Assembly: GCA_021776785.1 (NCBI GenBank)
Contig: JAJFFF010000050.1
Coordinates: 1 to 64,000 of the forward strand
Origin: Planctomycetota bacterium
GTDB taxonomy: Bacteria > Planctomycetota > PLA2
Length of the DNA: 64,000 nt
Direction: 5' to 3'
Of this stretch, positions 16,922-24,218 are shown piece after piece. Position numbers and translations under genes: made by a program. The first letter of the stretch is position 1, and every line of letters starts with the position of its first letter. The notes below the pieces were generated by a model. That model had not been told where the DNA came from, searched no databases, and saw only the letters and a list, made by a program, of their open reading frames with translations.

Positions 16922-17004
16922 TAGGGGAGCCGGGACTCGAACCCGGATGACCTTTCGGCCGGGGGATTTTAAATCCCCTGCGTCTGCCATTCCGCCACTC
17001 CCCC
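16922..17004 (-). tRNA. tRNA-Leu (UAA)
   Basis: Class II tRNA on the minus strand. Acceptor arm GGGGGAG (5' end at 17004) pairs with CTCCCCT, with one G-T pair, and the discriminator is A. The anticodon loop TTTAAAA contains TAA (plus-strand positions 16969-16971), and a variable arm is present. The T arm is CCGGG-TTCGAGT-CCCGG. It lies 60 bases upstream of, and in line with, the transglutaminase gene. Confidence 0.96.
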
Positions 17005-17217
17005 TCTTTGGGTGTGCGATTCGCCGCGTGATCGACACACGGTACTGGATCGTGCTTGCGCCGCAACGGTAGGGCACGTGGAGACTGCGCGCAACGTGCG
17101 GTCTCGCCATCAGTTGCGTTTCCGCGACAGAGGCTTGTCTCAGTTCGATACGTTGCGAATGACCCCGGCCAGCGTGGCACCAAACGTGGGATAGGTTTCG
17201 ACTTGGAGGCCATCAAC

Positions 17218-17643
17218 GTGCAAGAGGGAAACAGGGAATCTTCCGCCGTGTCGCAATCGGTAGCGGACCGCCGTCGCCATAAGCGCTTCTTAGAAGAAGT
17301 GCGCGTTCGCTTTCGCGATATCGAGGGCACCGAATCCAGCCGTTGGGGACGCTCGCGCGATCTCAGCTTAGGCGGACTCGGTCTCTTCGTCGTGGACGAC
17401 CTTCCTGTCGGCTGTCATCTCGCTCTCGAGATTCACATCGTGAACGAGACGGCTCCGGTGCTCGCGTTGGGCCGCGTGGTCCGCTGCGAGAAAGACACCG
17501 ATCCCGATGCAGACAAGGAGTACGGCATCGCCGCCGGCGTCCAGTTCCTCTGGATCGGCGAGGAAGATCGCCGCAACCTCCGCCGCCTTGCCAGCTACTT
17601 TCGTGAGAAATACGGCGAAACCGGCGATACCAGCGACAGCTAG
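17218..17643 (+). CDS. PilZ domain protein
   Basis: 141 residues. The start is GTG 17218, chosen because GGAGG lies eight bases upstream (17205-17209). The PilZ signature is present: an Arg-rich opening (DRRRHKRF) supplying the RxxxR motif, and D-L-S-L-G-G supplying the (D/N)xSxxG motif. These residues bind cyclic di-GMP. As a single-domain protein it probably acts as a c-di-GMP receptor on a partner protein. No cyclase or phosphodiesterase is adjacent. Confidence 0.88.
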   Translation: MQEGNRESSAVSQSVADRRRHKRFLEEVRVRFRDIEGTESSRWGRSRDLSLGGLGLFVVDDLPVGCHLALEIHIVNETAPVLALGRVVRCEKDTDPDADKEYGIAAGVQFLWIGEEDRRNLRRLASYFREKYGETGDTSDS

Positions 17644-18071
17644 CCGCCGGCGCGACAGCGAGTAAGCGCGGCACCGCGATCGGCTTCGAGAGCCGTGCGC
17701 AGCCCCTCGTGATTGGTGCGCCGGTCTTGTTCGGCGCTCGCTCCCCCGTGATCAGGGAGAATAGGCGTGGCCGCCGCCCCCAGCCCCCTGAGCGCCCTCG
17801 CGCCCTCAATGATGTAGCAAAACCGCTCGATTGGGCGCCTGTTTCTTGGGGGCAAGCTCATAAGTCATTATTAGACAACGAGTTACGGATTTGATGGGGC
17901 GTAATGCTGAGTTGGCACTCGCTTTGCGAATTCACCTGCTGGCAGCTTGCTATGTCAGTAAATCAGTCAGAATTTTGTTCCTCAGATCCCGGTTGCGACC
18001 TTAACAACCATTTCGTACGGTGCTCGCCTTACCGTCCAGCCGGGAAAGTATCGGCATTTTGGGAGGATTTC
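17644..18071. other. 428-base intergenic region with AT-richer half
   Basis: The first half is GC-rich and shows nothing I can name. From about 17860 the composition becomes visibly less GC-rich, suggesting a promoter and a long untranslated leader for the lipoprotein at 18072. A sigma-54-like element lies at 17912-17928 and a GGGAGG ribosome site at 18061-18066. Confidence 0.6.
17912..17928 (+). promoter_or_regulatory. Candidate sigma-54 promoter
   Basis: TTGGCACTCGCTTTGCG matches the -24/-12 pattern, with GG at 17914-17915 and GC at 17926-17927 separated by exactly ten bases. Transcription would start near 17939, leaving a leader of about 130 bases before the lipoprotein ATG at 18072. Confidence 0.45.
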
Positions 18072-20582
18072 ATGCGACGGCTCCTCTACCTCGGAGTAGT
18101 GGTCTACGGCCTTGTCTTGGCTGGGTGCTCAGGTGGTGCTTCAGGTGATCCCGATGACGATATCGGTGACATCTTCATCCTGACGCACAGCCCGGGTAAC
18201 GGGGATGAGCTATCAACGGCGGACTCGAATGACGGGTTCAACGCGCTCAACAACCCCACACTACGTAACCCCGGAGCGGTGACGCTCATCTTTACGAACT
18301 CACTGGACGTAACCAGTGTGCGCAACACGGATCCCTCCGATCCGCAGGGAACGCGTAACGTTCGTCTGTTCTTCTTCGACACGGCGCAGGGGCCTTTTGA
18401 CCCCAGCCAGCCGACCGTTCCCGGTGTTAACCCTCCGGGCGCCAACGTGCTGGTCAACGCCACAACCGTGATTCCCCCCGAGGGGACGTTCCGGCCGAAC
18501 GACACGCTCATCATCCGCCCCGCGGGTGTGAGTCCGACTGCGCCGCTGCCCGAGGGTCAATACTCGGTCATCGTGGAGTTGGGTGTGCGCGGCGCGGACG
18601 GCGACGGCATGAAGGGACAAGAATACTTCTTCTCGTTCCGCGTCGGCCAAGACAACCTTGGTCCGGTCGTTGTGTCGAGTGCGCCTGCACCGGGTCAGAC
18701 CAATGTCGATCCCCGCACGGACGTACGTGTCACGTTGTCCGAGACGATTCTCGCGAGCACCGTGTCCACCGCGTCGATCACGGTCACGTTCCAGCCTGCT
18801 GGCGTGGCGACCCCGATTCCGATTCCCGGTCTCTGGTTCACCGACGGCGGCAACGGCCCCGGCAACAACTTCCCGGCGCTCCAGCTTGACCAGAACGGCA
18901 ACGCCGGTCAGTCGGGCACGAGCCCGCGCAACGGTGCCGACGTGGTCTTCCGTCCTGACTTGACTGCTTTCCCGGTCAACATGGCGGCGAGTGATCCCAT
19001 CTGTTTGACGATCGATCCTCCGCAGAAGGGCAACTCCGGTTTCCCGCGCGGCCAGGCGATCACAGTGGCGTTCCAGTTGGCGAACGGTGTCACCGACACC
19101 GCCGGCAACGTGGTTCCCTTGGGAAGCCCGAACACGACCTTCACGTTCCAGACAGAGCCGCTTCCGAATCCGGTGTTTGCACCGAACACGAACTCAGCGG
19201 TCTACTTTGGCGACACGATCGGTGTCGGCGTCATCGACGTCAACCCGGCGCGCACGCCTTACCTCGTGGGTCCGAACCCCGCGCGTCAGCCGAACTCGGT
19301 TGTGACGTCGGGCAACGGCGCGGCGCAAGAGATTGTCCGCGTTGCGATCCCCGACTTGGTGGATATCTCCACGGACTCGCGTCCGTACACATCGTTCTAC
19401 TCGTTTGCGGACTGCCCCGGAGTCAACCCCGGACGTCTGTTCATGGGTAACCTCTACGCCGCCTCGTCCTCAACAGGTGGTGGTGAAGTGGTCATTGTTG
19501 ACACGTACGAAATGAACGTGCTTGGCCGCTTCGGTACACCTTCGCCCGGTGGCATTGGGATCACCGCGTTGGGCGGCACGGGTCGTATGACGGTCTCGAA
19601 CTTCAGCGCCAACACGGTGACGTTGTTCGATATCGCGAGCGTCCGCTGGTACACGCAAGCCAACAACACGCTGTGGGCGACATCGGCCGGCCTGGCCGGC
19701 GACGTGGCCGCAGGCGGTTCGCAGCTGATCTTGACGGAAGAGGACTTCCGTCGCGTGTTCCCCGCGCAGAGAAGCGGCGTGATTTCGCCTCCGGGTCCCG
19801 CGATCCTAGGCACGATCAACGTTGGTATTAGCCCGAGCAAGGTGAAGATCACCGCGCTTCCGAACTCGATGGGTATTCCCGCATTCGGTGGTCCGGCCTT
19901 CCCGTCCAACTCGATCATCTGTGCGTTGAACGCCGGTGAGAGCACCGCCGACTTCAGCGAAATCATCAACCTCACGCAGAGTGCGGCGGTTGAACCGGAT
20001 CTCCGCGGCGTCAACTTGTCGTCGCAGCCGACGGATGTGGCGTTCGCGCCGTGGAACTTCTCCACGGGTTCGATCCACTTCTACATTTCGTCGGTGGGTG
20101 GCACGGTTGAGTTGTTCTCGACCGGTTTCGTCTCGAACCAGCCGTCGGTACGTGCCGGTTCGTCCACGAACGCTGCTCCCAACCAGATCATCAACAACAT
20201 CGGTGGACTCTCGCAGCCCACCGCCGTCCAGTACATCACGAACGGAAACGCCCAGGCATCCAACAACGGATACTCGGAAGCGGTTTTGGTCGCGGAAACT
20301 GGTGAGAACCGAGTGCAGGCGCTTTCGATCATCGCGCTCGCCCCGTCCAACCTGTTCCAGGCTGTGAACGAGAATCTCTCGTCCGGTCTTGGTCCGGTTG
20401 ACCTCACGGGTGAGCCGGCGTCGATTGCTTTCGCACAGCCCATCGCCCCGCGCTTCACCACATACTTTGTGGCGAACGCTGGCGAGGGAACGGTTCGCAC
20501 GTCGAGCTACCTCGGCGGCGTGATCGGTACCGATATTCCGGTGCCGGGCGTGTTGCTTGTGGCTTCTTGGTGGAGCCGGTAA
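18072..20582 (+). CDS. Large lipoprotein with Ig-like and propeller-like regions
   Basis: 836 residues. ATG 18072 follows GGGAGG by five bases and opens a lipoprotein signal (MRRLLYLGVVVYGLVLAGC, lipobox LAGC), then a Gly/Ser/Asp linker. Residues about 40-420 include one or more SbsA-type Ig-like domains (for example GPVVVSSAPAPGQTNVDPRTDVRVTLSE). The remainder has blade-like repeats (GEVVIVDTYEMNVLGRFG, NFSANTVTLFDI, VLVAETGENRVQALSI, VANAGEGTVRTSSY), suggesting a YVTN/NHL-type beta-propeller. It should sit on a cell-envelope membrane. Its function is unknown. Confidence 0.8.
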   Translation: MRRLLYLGVVVYGLVLAGCSGGASGDPDDDIGDIFILTHSPGNGDELSTADSNDGFNALNNPTLRNPGAVTLIFTNSLDVTSVRNTDPSDPQGTRNVRLFFFDTAQGPFDPSQPTVPGVNPPGANVLVNATTVIPPEGTFRPNDTLIIRPAGVSPTAPLPEGQYSVIVELGVRGADGDGMKGQEYFFSFRVGQDNLGPVVVSSAPAPGQTNVDPRTDVRVTLSETILASTVSTASITVTFQPAGVATPIPIPGLWFTDGGNGPGNNFPALQLDQNGNAGQSGTSPRNGADVVFRPDLTAFPVNMAASDPICLTIDPPQKGNSGFPRGQAITVAFQLANGVTDTAGNVVPLGSPNTTFTFQTEPLPNPVFAPNTNSAVYFGDTIGVGVIDVNPARTPYLVGPNPARQPNSVVTSGNGAAQEIVRVAIPDLVDISTDSRPYTSFYSFADCPGVNPGRLFMGNLYAASSSTGGGEVVIVDTYEMNVLGRFGTPSPGGIGITALGGTGRMTVSNFSANTVTLFDIASVRWYTQANNTLWATSAGLAGDVAAGGSQLILTEEDFRRVFPAQRSGVISPPGPAILGTINVGISPSKVKITALPNSMGIPAFGGPAFPSNSIICALNAGESTADFSEIINLTQSAAVEPDLRGVNLSSQPTDVAFAPWNFSTGSIHFYISSVGGTVELFSTGFVSNQPSVRAGSSTNAAPNQIINNIGGLSQPTAVQYITNGNAQASNNGYSEAVLVAETGENRVQALSIIALAPSNLFQAVNENLSSGLGPVDLTGEPASIAFAQPIAPRFTTYFVANAGEGTVRTSSYLGGVIGTDIPVPGVLLVASWWSR

Positions 20583-20610
20583 GCGCTTTTCGATTATCGA
20601 ACTGATAAGA

Positions 20611-20643
20611 GAGGTCGGCCCTTTGGGCCGGCCTCGCTTTTAT
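20611..20643 (+). terminator. Intrinsic terminator
   Basis: An 11-base stem (20611-20621 with 20625-20635, one G-T pair) with a TTT loop is followed by GCTTTTATTT. It ends the lipoprotein transcript. Confidence 0.85.
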
Positions 20644-20647
20644 TTGG

Positions 20648-20729
20648 GTTCAACGGCTTATTCCGTTGAGACCTCGACGCTCGGACGGTTTGGCATGCCC
20701 TTAAGCCTCGTCGTCGCCTCCGGCGTTTC
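20648..20729 (+). repeat. Dispersed repeat copy A1
   Basis: The unit opens with a hairpin (CAACGG-CTTATT-CCGTTG, 20651-20668), continues GACGCTCG, then CGGTTTGGCATGCC and, further on, TCGTCGTCGCCTCCGGCGTT. It aligns without gaps over its first 54 bases with the inverted copy A4 (22001-22083), with about nine mismatches. Confidence 0.8.
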
Positions 20730-20775
20730 TTGGTGCGACACTGACGGACGAGTTTCGACGTGTGCGACTTCGCTG

Positions 20776-20855
20776 GCAGCTGACGCTGTTGAGATCTTGA
20801 GGCTCGATTGGTTTGGCATGCTTTTGTTTGATTCTTCGTCGCCTCTGGCGGTGTT
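20776..20855 (+). repeat. Dispersed repeat copy A2
   Basis: A more diverged copy in the same orientation as A1. It keeps a stem with TGAC loop (CAGC-TGAC-GCTG), GGCTCG, GGTTTGGCATGC and TTCGTCGCCTCTGGCG, each at the same spacing as in A1. Confidence 0.65.
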
Positions 20856-20966
20856 GCTCGTGCACGTGACGTGACGTCTCCGATCTCGGAGGTCTGCCCT
20901 TGATGGCTGTCTGAGCCTTGGCGCTGCCTCGGACTGACCGCGTTTGGGCCGCATGTTGGAACTCGT

Positions 20967-21788
20967 TTGCGTGCTTGCGGCTCGGTATCATCGCTCTTTG
21001 TGGACCGTGGTTATCCGTTTCCGGCGCTTCGTTGGCCTTGGCTGCATCGCGTTCGTTGGGTGCGCAAGCTCACCGCTTCGGGTTGGCGGGCGTGGCATTC
21101 CCTGGCCGGGGGGCTACCCTTAGATCGTGACATCTCCGGCGTTCGTTTTCGGTTGGATCCGCGCGATGCCGTTTCGCGCAAGGTTGCTTTGTGGCACTCG
21201 TACGAGCTGCCGCAGATGCGCCGCCTCTTTGATCTTTCGCGGTCGATGACCGCACCGACGTTTCTCGATGTCGGTTCCAACTTCGGCGTGTATTCGTTCT
21301 TCTTCGCCGTCGATCCGCGCTTTCGCGAGATCGTTTGCTTCGAACCGCACCCGGCCTGCTTTGCGCAACTTAAGCTTCATCACGAACTCAACGGATCCGA
21401 CCCGCGGTTTCAGTTTGTGCAAGCGGCCGCGTCCGACACGGTGCGCACGACACCGTTTTTTCAAGTGCACACCGGCAACGTCGGCGCAAGTGCTGTCGAT
21501 CCCGAGCCCGGACGCTTCGACAAACGCGAAGGCGAAATGATCGAAGTGAAAAGCATCGTGCTCGATGAGTTTCTCGATCGCCAAGGGGAAGAACTCGTGA
21601 TCAAAATGGACGTCGAGGGCCACGAAGAAGAAGCCCTCGCCGGCCTCAGCAAAACGCTGCAAAACAACCGCGTCGTGATCCAGGTCGAAGCGTTCTCGGA
21701 CCAAAAAACACTCATCGACCAGATGAAAAAAAACGGCGCCGAATTCCAAGGATCCATCGGCACCGATTGCTACTTCGTCTCTGGTTAG
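20967..21788 (+). CDS. FkbM family methyltransferase
   Basis: About 273 residues if TTG 20967 is the start; GTG 21000 is another choice. The SAM-binding motif is FLDVGSNFGVYSFFFA, followed by the acidic strand end IVCFEPHPACFAQL and the FkbM signature LVIKMDVEGHEEEALAG. FkbM-type enzymes O-methylate sugars or other small molecules, often within surface polysaccharide loci, but none surrounds this gene. Instead it is bracketed by copies of a dispersed repeat, and its stop codon overlaps copy A3. Lateral acquisition is possible. Confidence 0.82.
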   Translation: MRACGSVSSLFVDRGYPFPALRWPWLHRVRWVRKLTASGWRAWHSLAGGLPLDRDISGVRFRLDPRDAVSRKVALWHSYELPQMRRLFDLSRSMTAPTFLDVGSNFGVYSFFFAVDPRFREIVCFEPHPACFAQLKLHHELNGSDPRFQFVQAAASDTVRTTPFFQVHTGNVGASAVDPEPGRFDKREGEMIEVKSIVLDEFLDRQGEELVIKMDVEGHEEEALAGLSKTLQNNRVVIQVEAFSDQKTLIDQMKKNGAEFQGSIGTDCYFVSG

Positions 21789-21840
21789 CGCTCGGTTTGA
21801 CATGCCCTTGGTGTCGCCGCTCGCCGCGGACGTCGGAGCA
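21788..21840 (+). repeat. Dispersed repeat copy A3 (partial)
   Basis: The segment GCGCTCGGTTTGACATGCCC beginning at the stop codon of the FkbM gene matches the GACGCTCG...GGTTTGGCATGCC core of A1, and is followed by a TCGCCGCTCGCCGCGG run like A1's right part. The hairpin half is missing. Confidence 0.5.
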
Positions 21841-22000
21841 CTGTGAAGCATTGTGTCGACGAGCTTCTCCGCGAAACGGGTGCGACGTCGCGTGCCGCGG
21901 AAGCTCGGGGGGAATTGCATGCGGCGTAGTGACGAGAACCGTGAGCGGCCGTCATGGTCCACGGAACGATCGCCGTGACGGGCCACGCAATGGCGCCCTC
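21841..22000. other. Spacer between repeat copies
   Basis: About 160 bases with no gene or motif that I recognise, lying between repeat copies A3 and A4. Confidence 0.5.
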
Positions 22001-22083
22001 GGAACGCCCGAGGCGACGACGGCCGCGCAAAGGCATGCCAAACCGAACGAGCGTCAAAGTGTCAACGGCGTCAGCCGTTGAAC
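22001..22083 (-). repeat. Dispersed repeat copy A4 (inverted)
   Basis: The reverse complement of A1. Reading + strand: CGCCCGAGGCGACGACGG, then GGCATGCCAAACCG, CGAGCGTC, then a perfect hairpin CAACGGC-GTCA-GCCGTTG (22063-22080). With A1 it forms an inverted pair around the FkbM gene. The hairpin and its CGAGCGTCAA lead-in also match the hairpins at 2473-2675. Confidence 0.8.
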
Positions 22084-22092
22084 CATAGGTAC

Positions 22093-22125
22093 ATTTATCC
22101 GTAGGGCGAAGCCCTACGGATAAAT
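22093..22125 (-). terminator. Perfect 15-base hairpin over the asnS stop codon
   Basis: ATTTATCCGTAGGGC (22093-22107) and GCCCTACGGATAAAT (22111-22125) form a perfect stem with a GAA loop. The right arm includes the last codons and stop of asnS (stop at 22114-22116). No T tract follows on either strand. It may act as a terminator, a transcript-end stabiliser or a REP-like element. Confidence 0.6.
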
Positions 22126-23412
22126 CCGATGCATCATCCGCGGGAACGGGATCGCTTCTCTTACGTGCGCGAGGCCGCACATCCATGCGACCGTTCGTTC
22201 GAGTCCCAGGCCGAACCCCGCGTGCGGGACCGTTCCGTAGCGGCGTAGGTCCAAGTACCACTCGAACGCTTCTTTGGGGAGCTCGTGCTTTTCGATCTGC
22301 TCCTCGAGGAACGCAAGGTCGGTGGCGCGTTCGCCGCCGCCGATGATTTCGCCGTAGCCTTCCGGCGCAATCACGTCCACGCCGAGCGCCCAGCGCGGAT
22401 CGTTCGGGTCGCGCTTCATGTAAAACGCTTTGACCTCGTGCGGCCAGCGGTGAATCAGGAGCGGCTTGTCGAGTCCCGCCGTGATCGCTTCTTCATCCGG
22501 TGCGCCGAAGTCGTCGCCGTACGTGAAGTCCGTCTTGTCTTTCAGGATCTTCGCCGCTTCGTCGTACGTCATGCGCGGGAACGGCGGCACGATCTTTTCC
22601 AACACGGCCGGATCGCGTTCCAGATCGACGAGTTCGCGTTGGTTGTCGTTGAGCACACGCGCGGCAATCTCGCCGAGCAACGACTCGCACAGGTCCATCA
22701 CATCTTCCAGCGACGCGTACGCCATCTCGGGCTCGAGCATCCAAAACTCGGTCAGGTGTTTGCGCGTCTTGCTTTTTTCCGCGCGAAACGCGGGACCGAA
22801 ACAGTACACCTTGCCCAGCGCCATCGCGGCCGCTTCCATGTAAAGCTGGCCGGATTGCGTGAGGTATGCCTTGGTGTCTTCAAAATAGTCGAGGTCAAAC
22901 AGCGTCGACGTGCCCTCGCACGCGGCGGGCGTAAACATCGGCGCGTCGACGTTGATGAATCCATCGCGGTGCAAGACGTCTCGAATCGCGCGAATGATGG
23001 TGTCGCGAATCCGCAGCGTCGCGGTGGGGCGCTTCGACCGCAACCAGAGGTGACGGTTCGACAGCAAGAAGTCCGGGCCGTGCGCCTGTTTGCCGAGCGG
23101 GTAGTCGGTCGCGGCTCCCACCTCGGTGACCTCGGTCACACGCAGCTCGAATCCGCCGGGCGCGCGCGCGTCGGCGTGTACCGTGCCGGTCACCCGCAGC
23201 GACGCTTCCTGCCCGGGGGCGCCGGCCCGCTCAAACAGCTCGTCACCGGCGTCGGCTTTGCTCACGATGCCCTGGACCAAACCGCTCCCGTCGCGAATTT
23301 GGAGGAACTGCATCTTCTTGGACGAGCGGCGGTTGTAGAGCCACCCCTGAAGCTGGACCGATTGGCCCTCATACTGAGCGAGATCGGCAATGCGCACGCA
23401 CGGAGTCGACAT
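22114..23412 (-). CDS. asnS: Asparaginyl-tRNA synthetase
   Basis: 432 residues, a class IIb aminoacyl-tRNA synthetase that charges tRNA-Asn. The N-terminal OB-fold anticodon-binding domain (about 5-115) starts VRIADLAQYEGQSVQLQGWLYNRR. The catalytic domain has motif 2 as FRAEKSKTRKHLTEFWMLEPEMAY and motif 3 as GFGLGLERTVAWM. The HLTEFWMLEPE signature separates it from aspartyl enzymes. ATG 23412 is chosen because the upstream extension is not protein-like. Its C terminus is encoded within a perfect hairpin. Confidence 0.97.
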   Translation of the reverse strand: MSTPCVRIADLAQYEGQSVQLQGWLYNRRSSKKMQFLQIRDGSGLVQGIVSKADAGDELFERAGAPGQEASLRVTGTVHADARAPGGFELRVTEVTEVGAATDYPLGKQAHGPDFLLSNRHLWLRSKRPTATLRIRDTIIRAIRDVLHRDGFINVDAPMFTPAACEGTSTLFDLDYFEDTKAYLTQSGQLYMEAAAMALGKVYCFGPAFRAEKSKTRKHLTEFWMLEPEMAYASLEDVMDLCESLLGEIAARVLNDNQRELVDLERDPAVLEKIVPPFPRMTYDEAAKILKDKTDFTYGDDFGAPDEEAITAGLDKPLLIHRWPHEVKAFYMKRDPNDPRWALGVDVIAPEGYGEIIGGGERATDLAFLEEQIEKHELPKEAFEWYLDLRRYGTVPHAGFGLGLERTVAWMCGLAHVREAIPFPRMMHRIYP

Positions 23413-23618
23413 GGCGGGGATTGTAGCGTTGCGTTGCGCCGTTGCGGAGCAACGCCCGCATGCGCGGTGCGAGTATCGATCGTGCCGGTCATCGCCGAGG
23501 CTGACGGCGCACGAGGGGCCGCACGTCACAGAGCCACGTCCAAGCGCACGTCAAAGAGTACTGAGGCGTTCCTCGCTGGGCGCCGGGCCCCGGGCCGCAT
23601 GGCGAGGAACCCAGCGCG

Positions 23619-24191
23619 CTAGGGCCCGACGCGCAACGCCGCTTTGACGATCTCTTCGACCGTCGCGATGTGCTCCGGTACCGCGTCCACGCGCCGCTCC
23701 GCCTCCGGTCGCGGCAGGCCGAGCGAGCACATGGCGAGGACGGCATCGCTGCGCGGTCCCGTGTGCGTCGCCTTCGCGGCTGTCGGGGCGCCCTTCGCGA
23801 CTTTGTCGCGCAACTCGACGAGGATGCGCTCGGCCGTGCGCTTGCCGACGCCTTTGACGCGCGTCAAAGGCTTGATGTCGTTGGCGGCAATGTGGGTAGC
23901 CAGCGTGGCGGGTTCGTACGTGCTGAGCAGGGCGAGCGCGACGGCGGGCCCGACGCCGGACACCGCCAGCAACTGCCGAAACAGATGTCGCTCCTCGCGA
24001 TCGTGAAAGCCGTATAGGTCGTGCTTGTCCTCGCGCACAACGAGATGGCTGTACAGCTTGGTCTCGCCCTCACGCGGCGCACGCGTCTGCGTTGTCGCCG
24101 AACAGATGAGCCGATAACCGACGCCGCCCGCATCCAAGACAATCGCTGCGCCATCGCGGTCGGCCACGCGTCCTCGGATGTAGTCGTACAC
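23619..24191 (-). CDS. ruvA: Holliday junction DNA helicase subunit RuvA
   Basis: 190 residues, the normal RuvA length. Domain I starts MYDYIRGRVADRDGAAIVLDAGGVGYRL. Domain II carries two helix-hairpin-helix motifs (LLAVSGVGPAVALALL and LTRVKGVGKRTAERILVELRDK). Domain III (about 140-190) ends in a helix that contacts RuvB. RuvA binds Holliday junctions and loads RuvB for branch migration. ruvB and ruvC are not in the window. Confidence 0.97.
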   Translation of the reverse strand: MYDYIRGRVADRDGAAIVLDAGGVGYRLICSATTQTRAPREGETKLYSHLVVREDKHDLYGFHDREERHLFRQLLAVSGVGPAVALALLSTYEPATLATHIAANDIKPLTRVKGVGKRTAERILVELRDKVAKGAPTAAKATHTGPRSDAVLAMCSLGLPRPEAERRVDAVPEHIATVEEIVKAALRVGP

Positions 24192-24218
24192 GACGTGCGA
24201 TCCCCGGCCGGTCGCGGC

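Larger units (their letters stand above)
20644..20966. other. Intergenic region of degenerate repeats
   Basis: Contains copies A1 (20648-20729) and A2 (about 20776-20855) of a dispersed repeat in direct orientation. No gene is visible; the open frames here translate repeat sequence. The putative FkbM gene starts at its right edge. Confidence 0.7.

Noticed and set aside
16862..17110. N-terminal extension of the transglutaminase gene
   Set aside because: It reads through tRNA-Leu; the signal peptide begins at 16861.
22285..23622. Open frame antisense to asnS
   Set aside because: asnS is unmistakable and the antisense frame has no recognisable composition.
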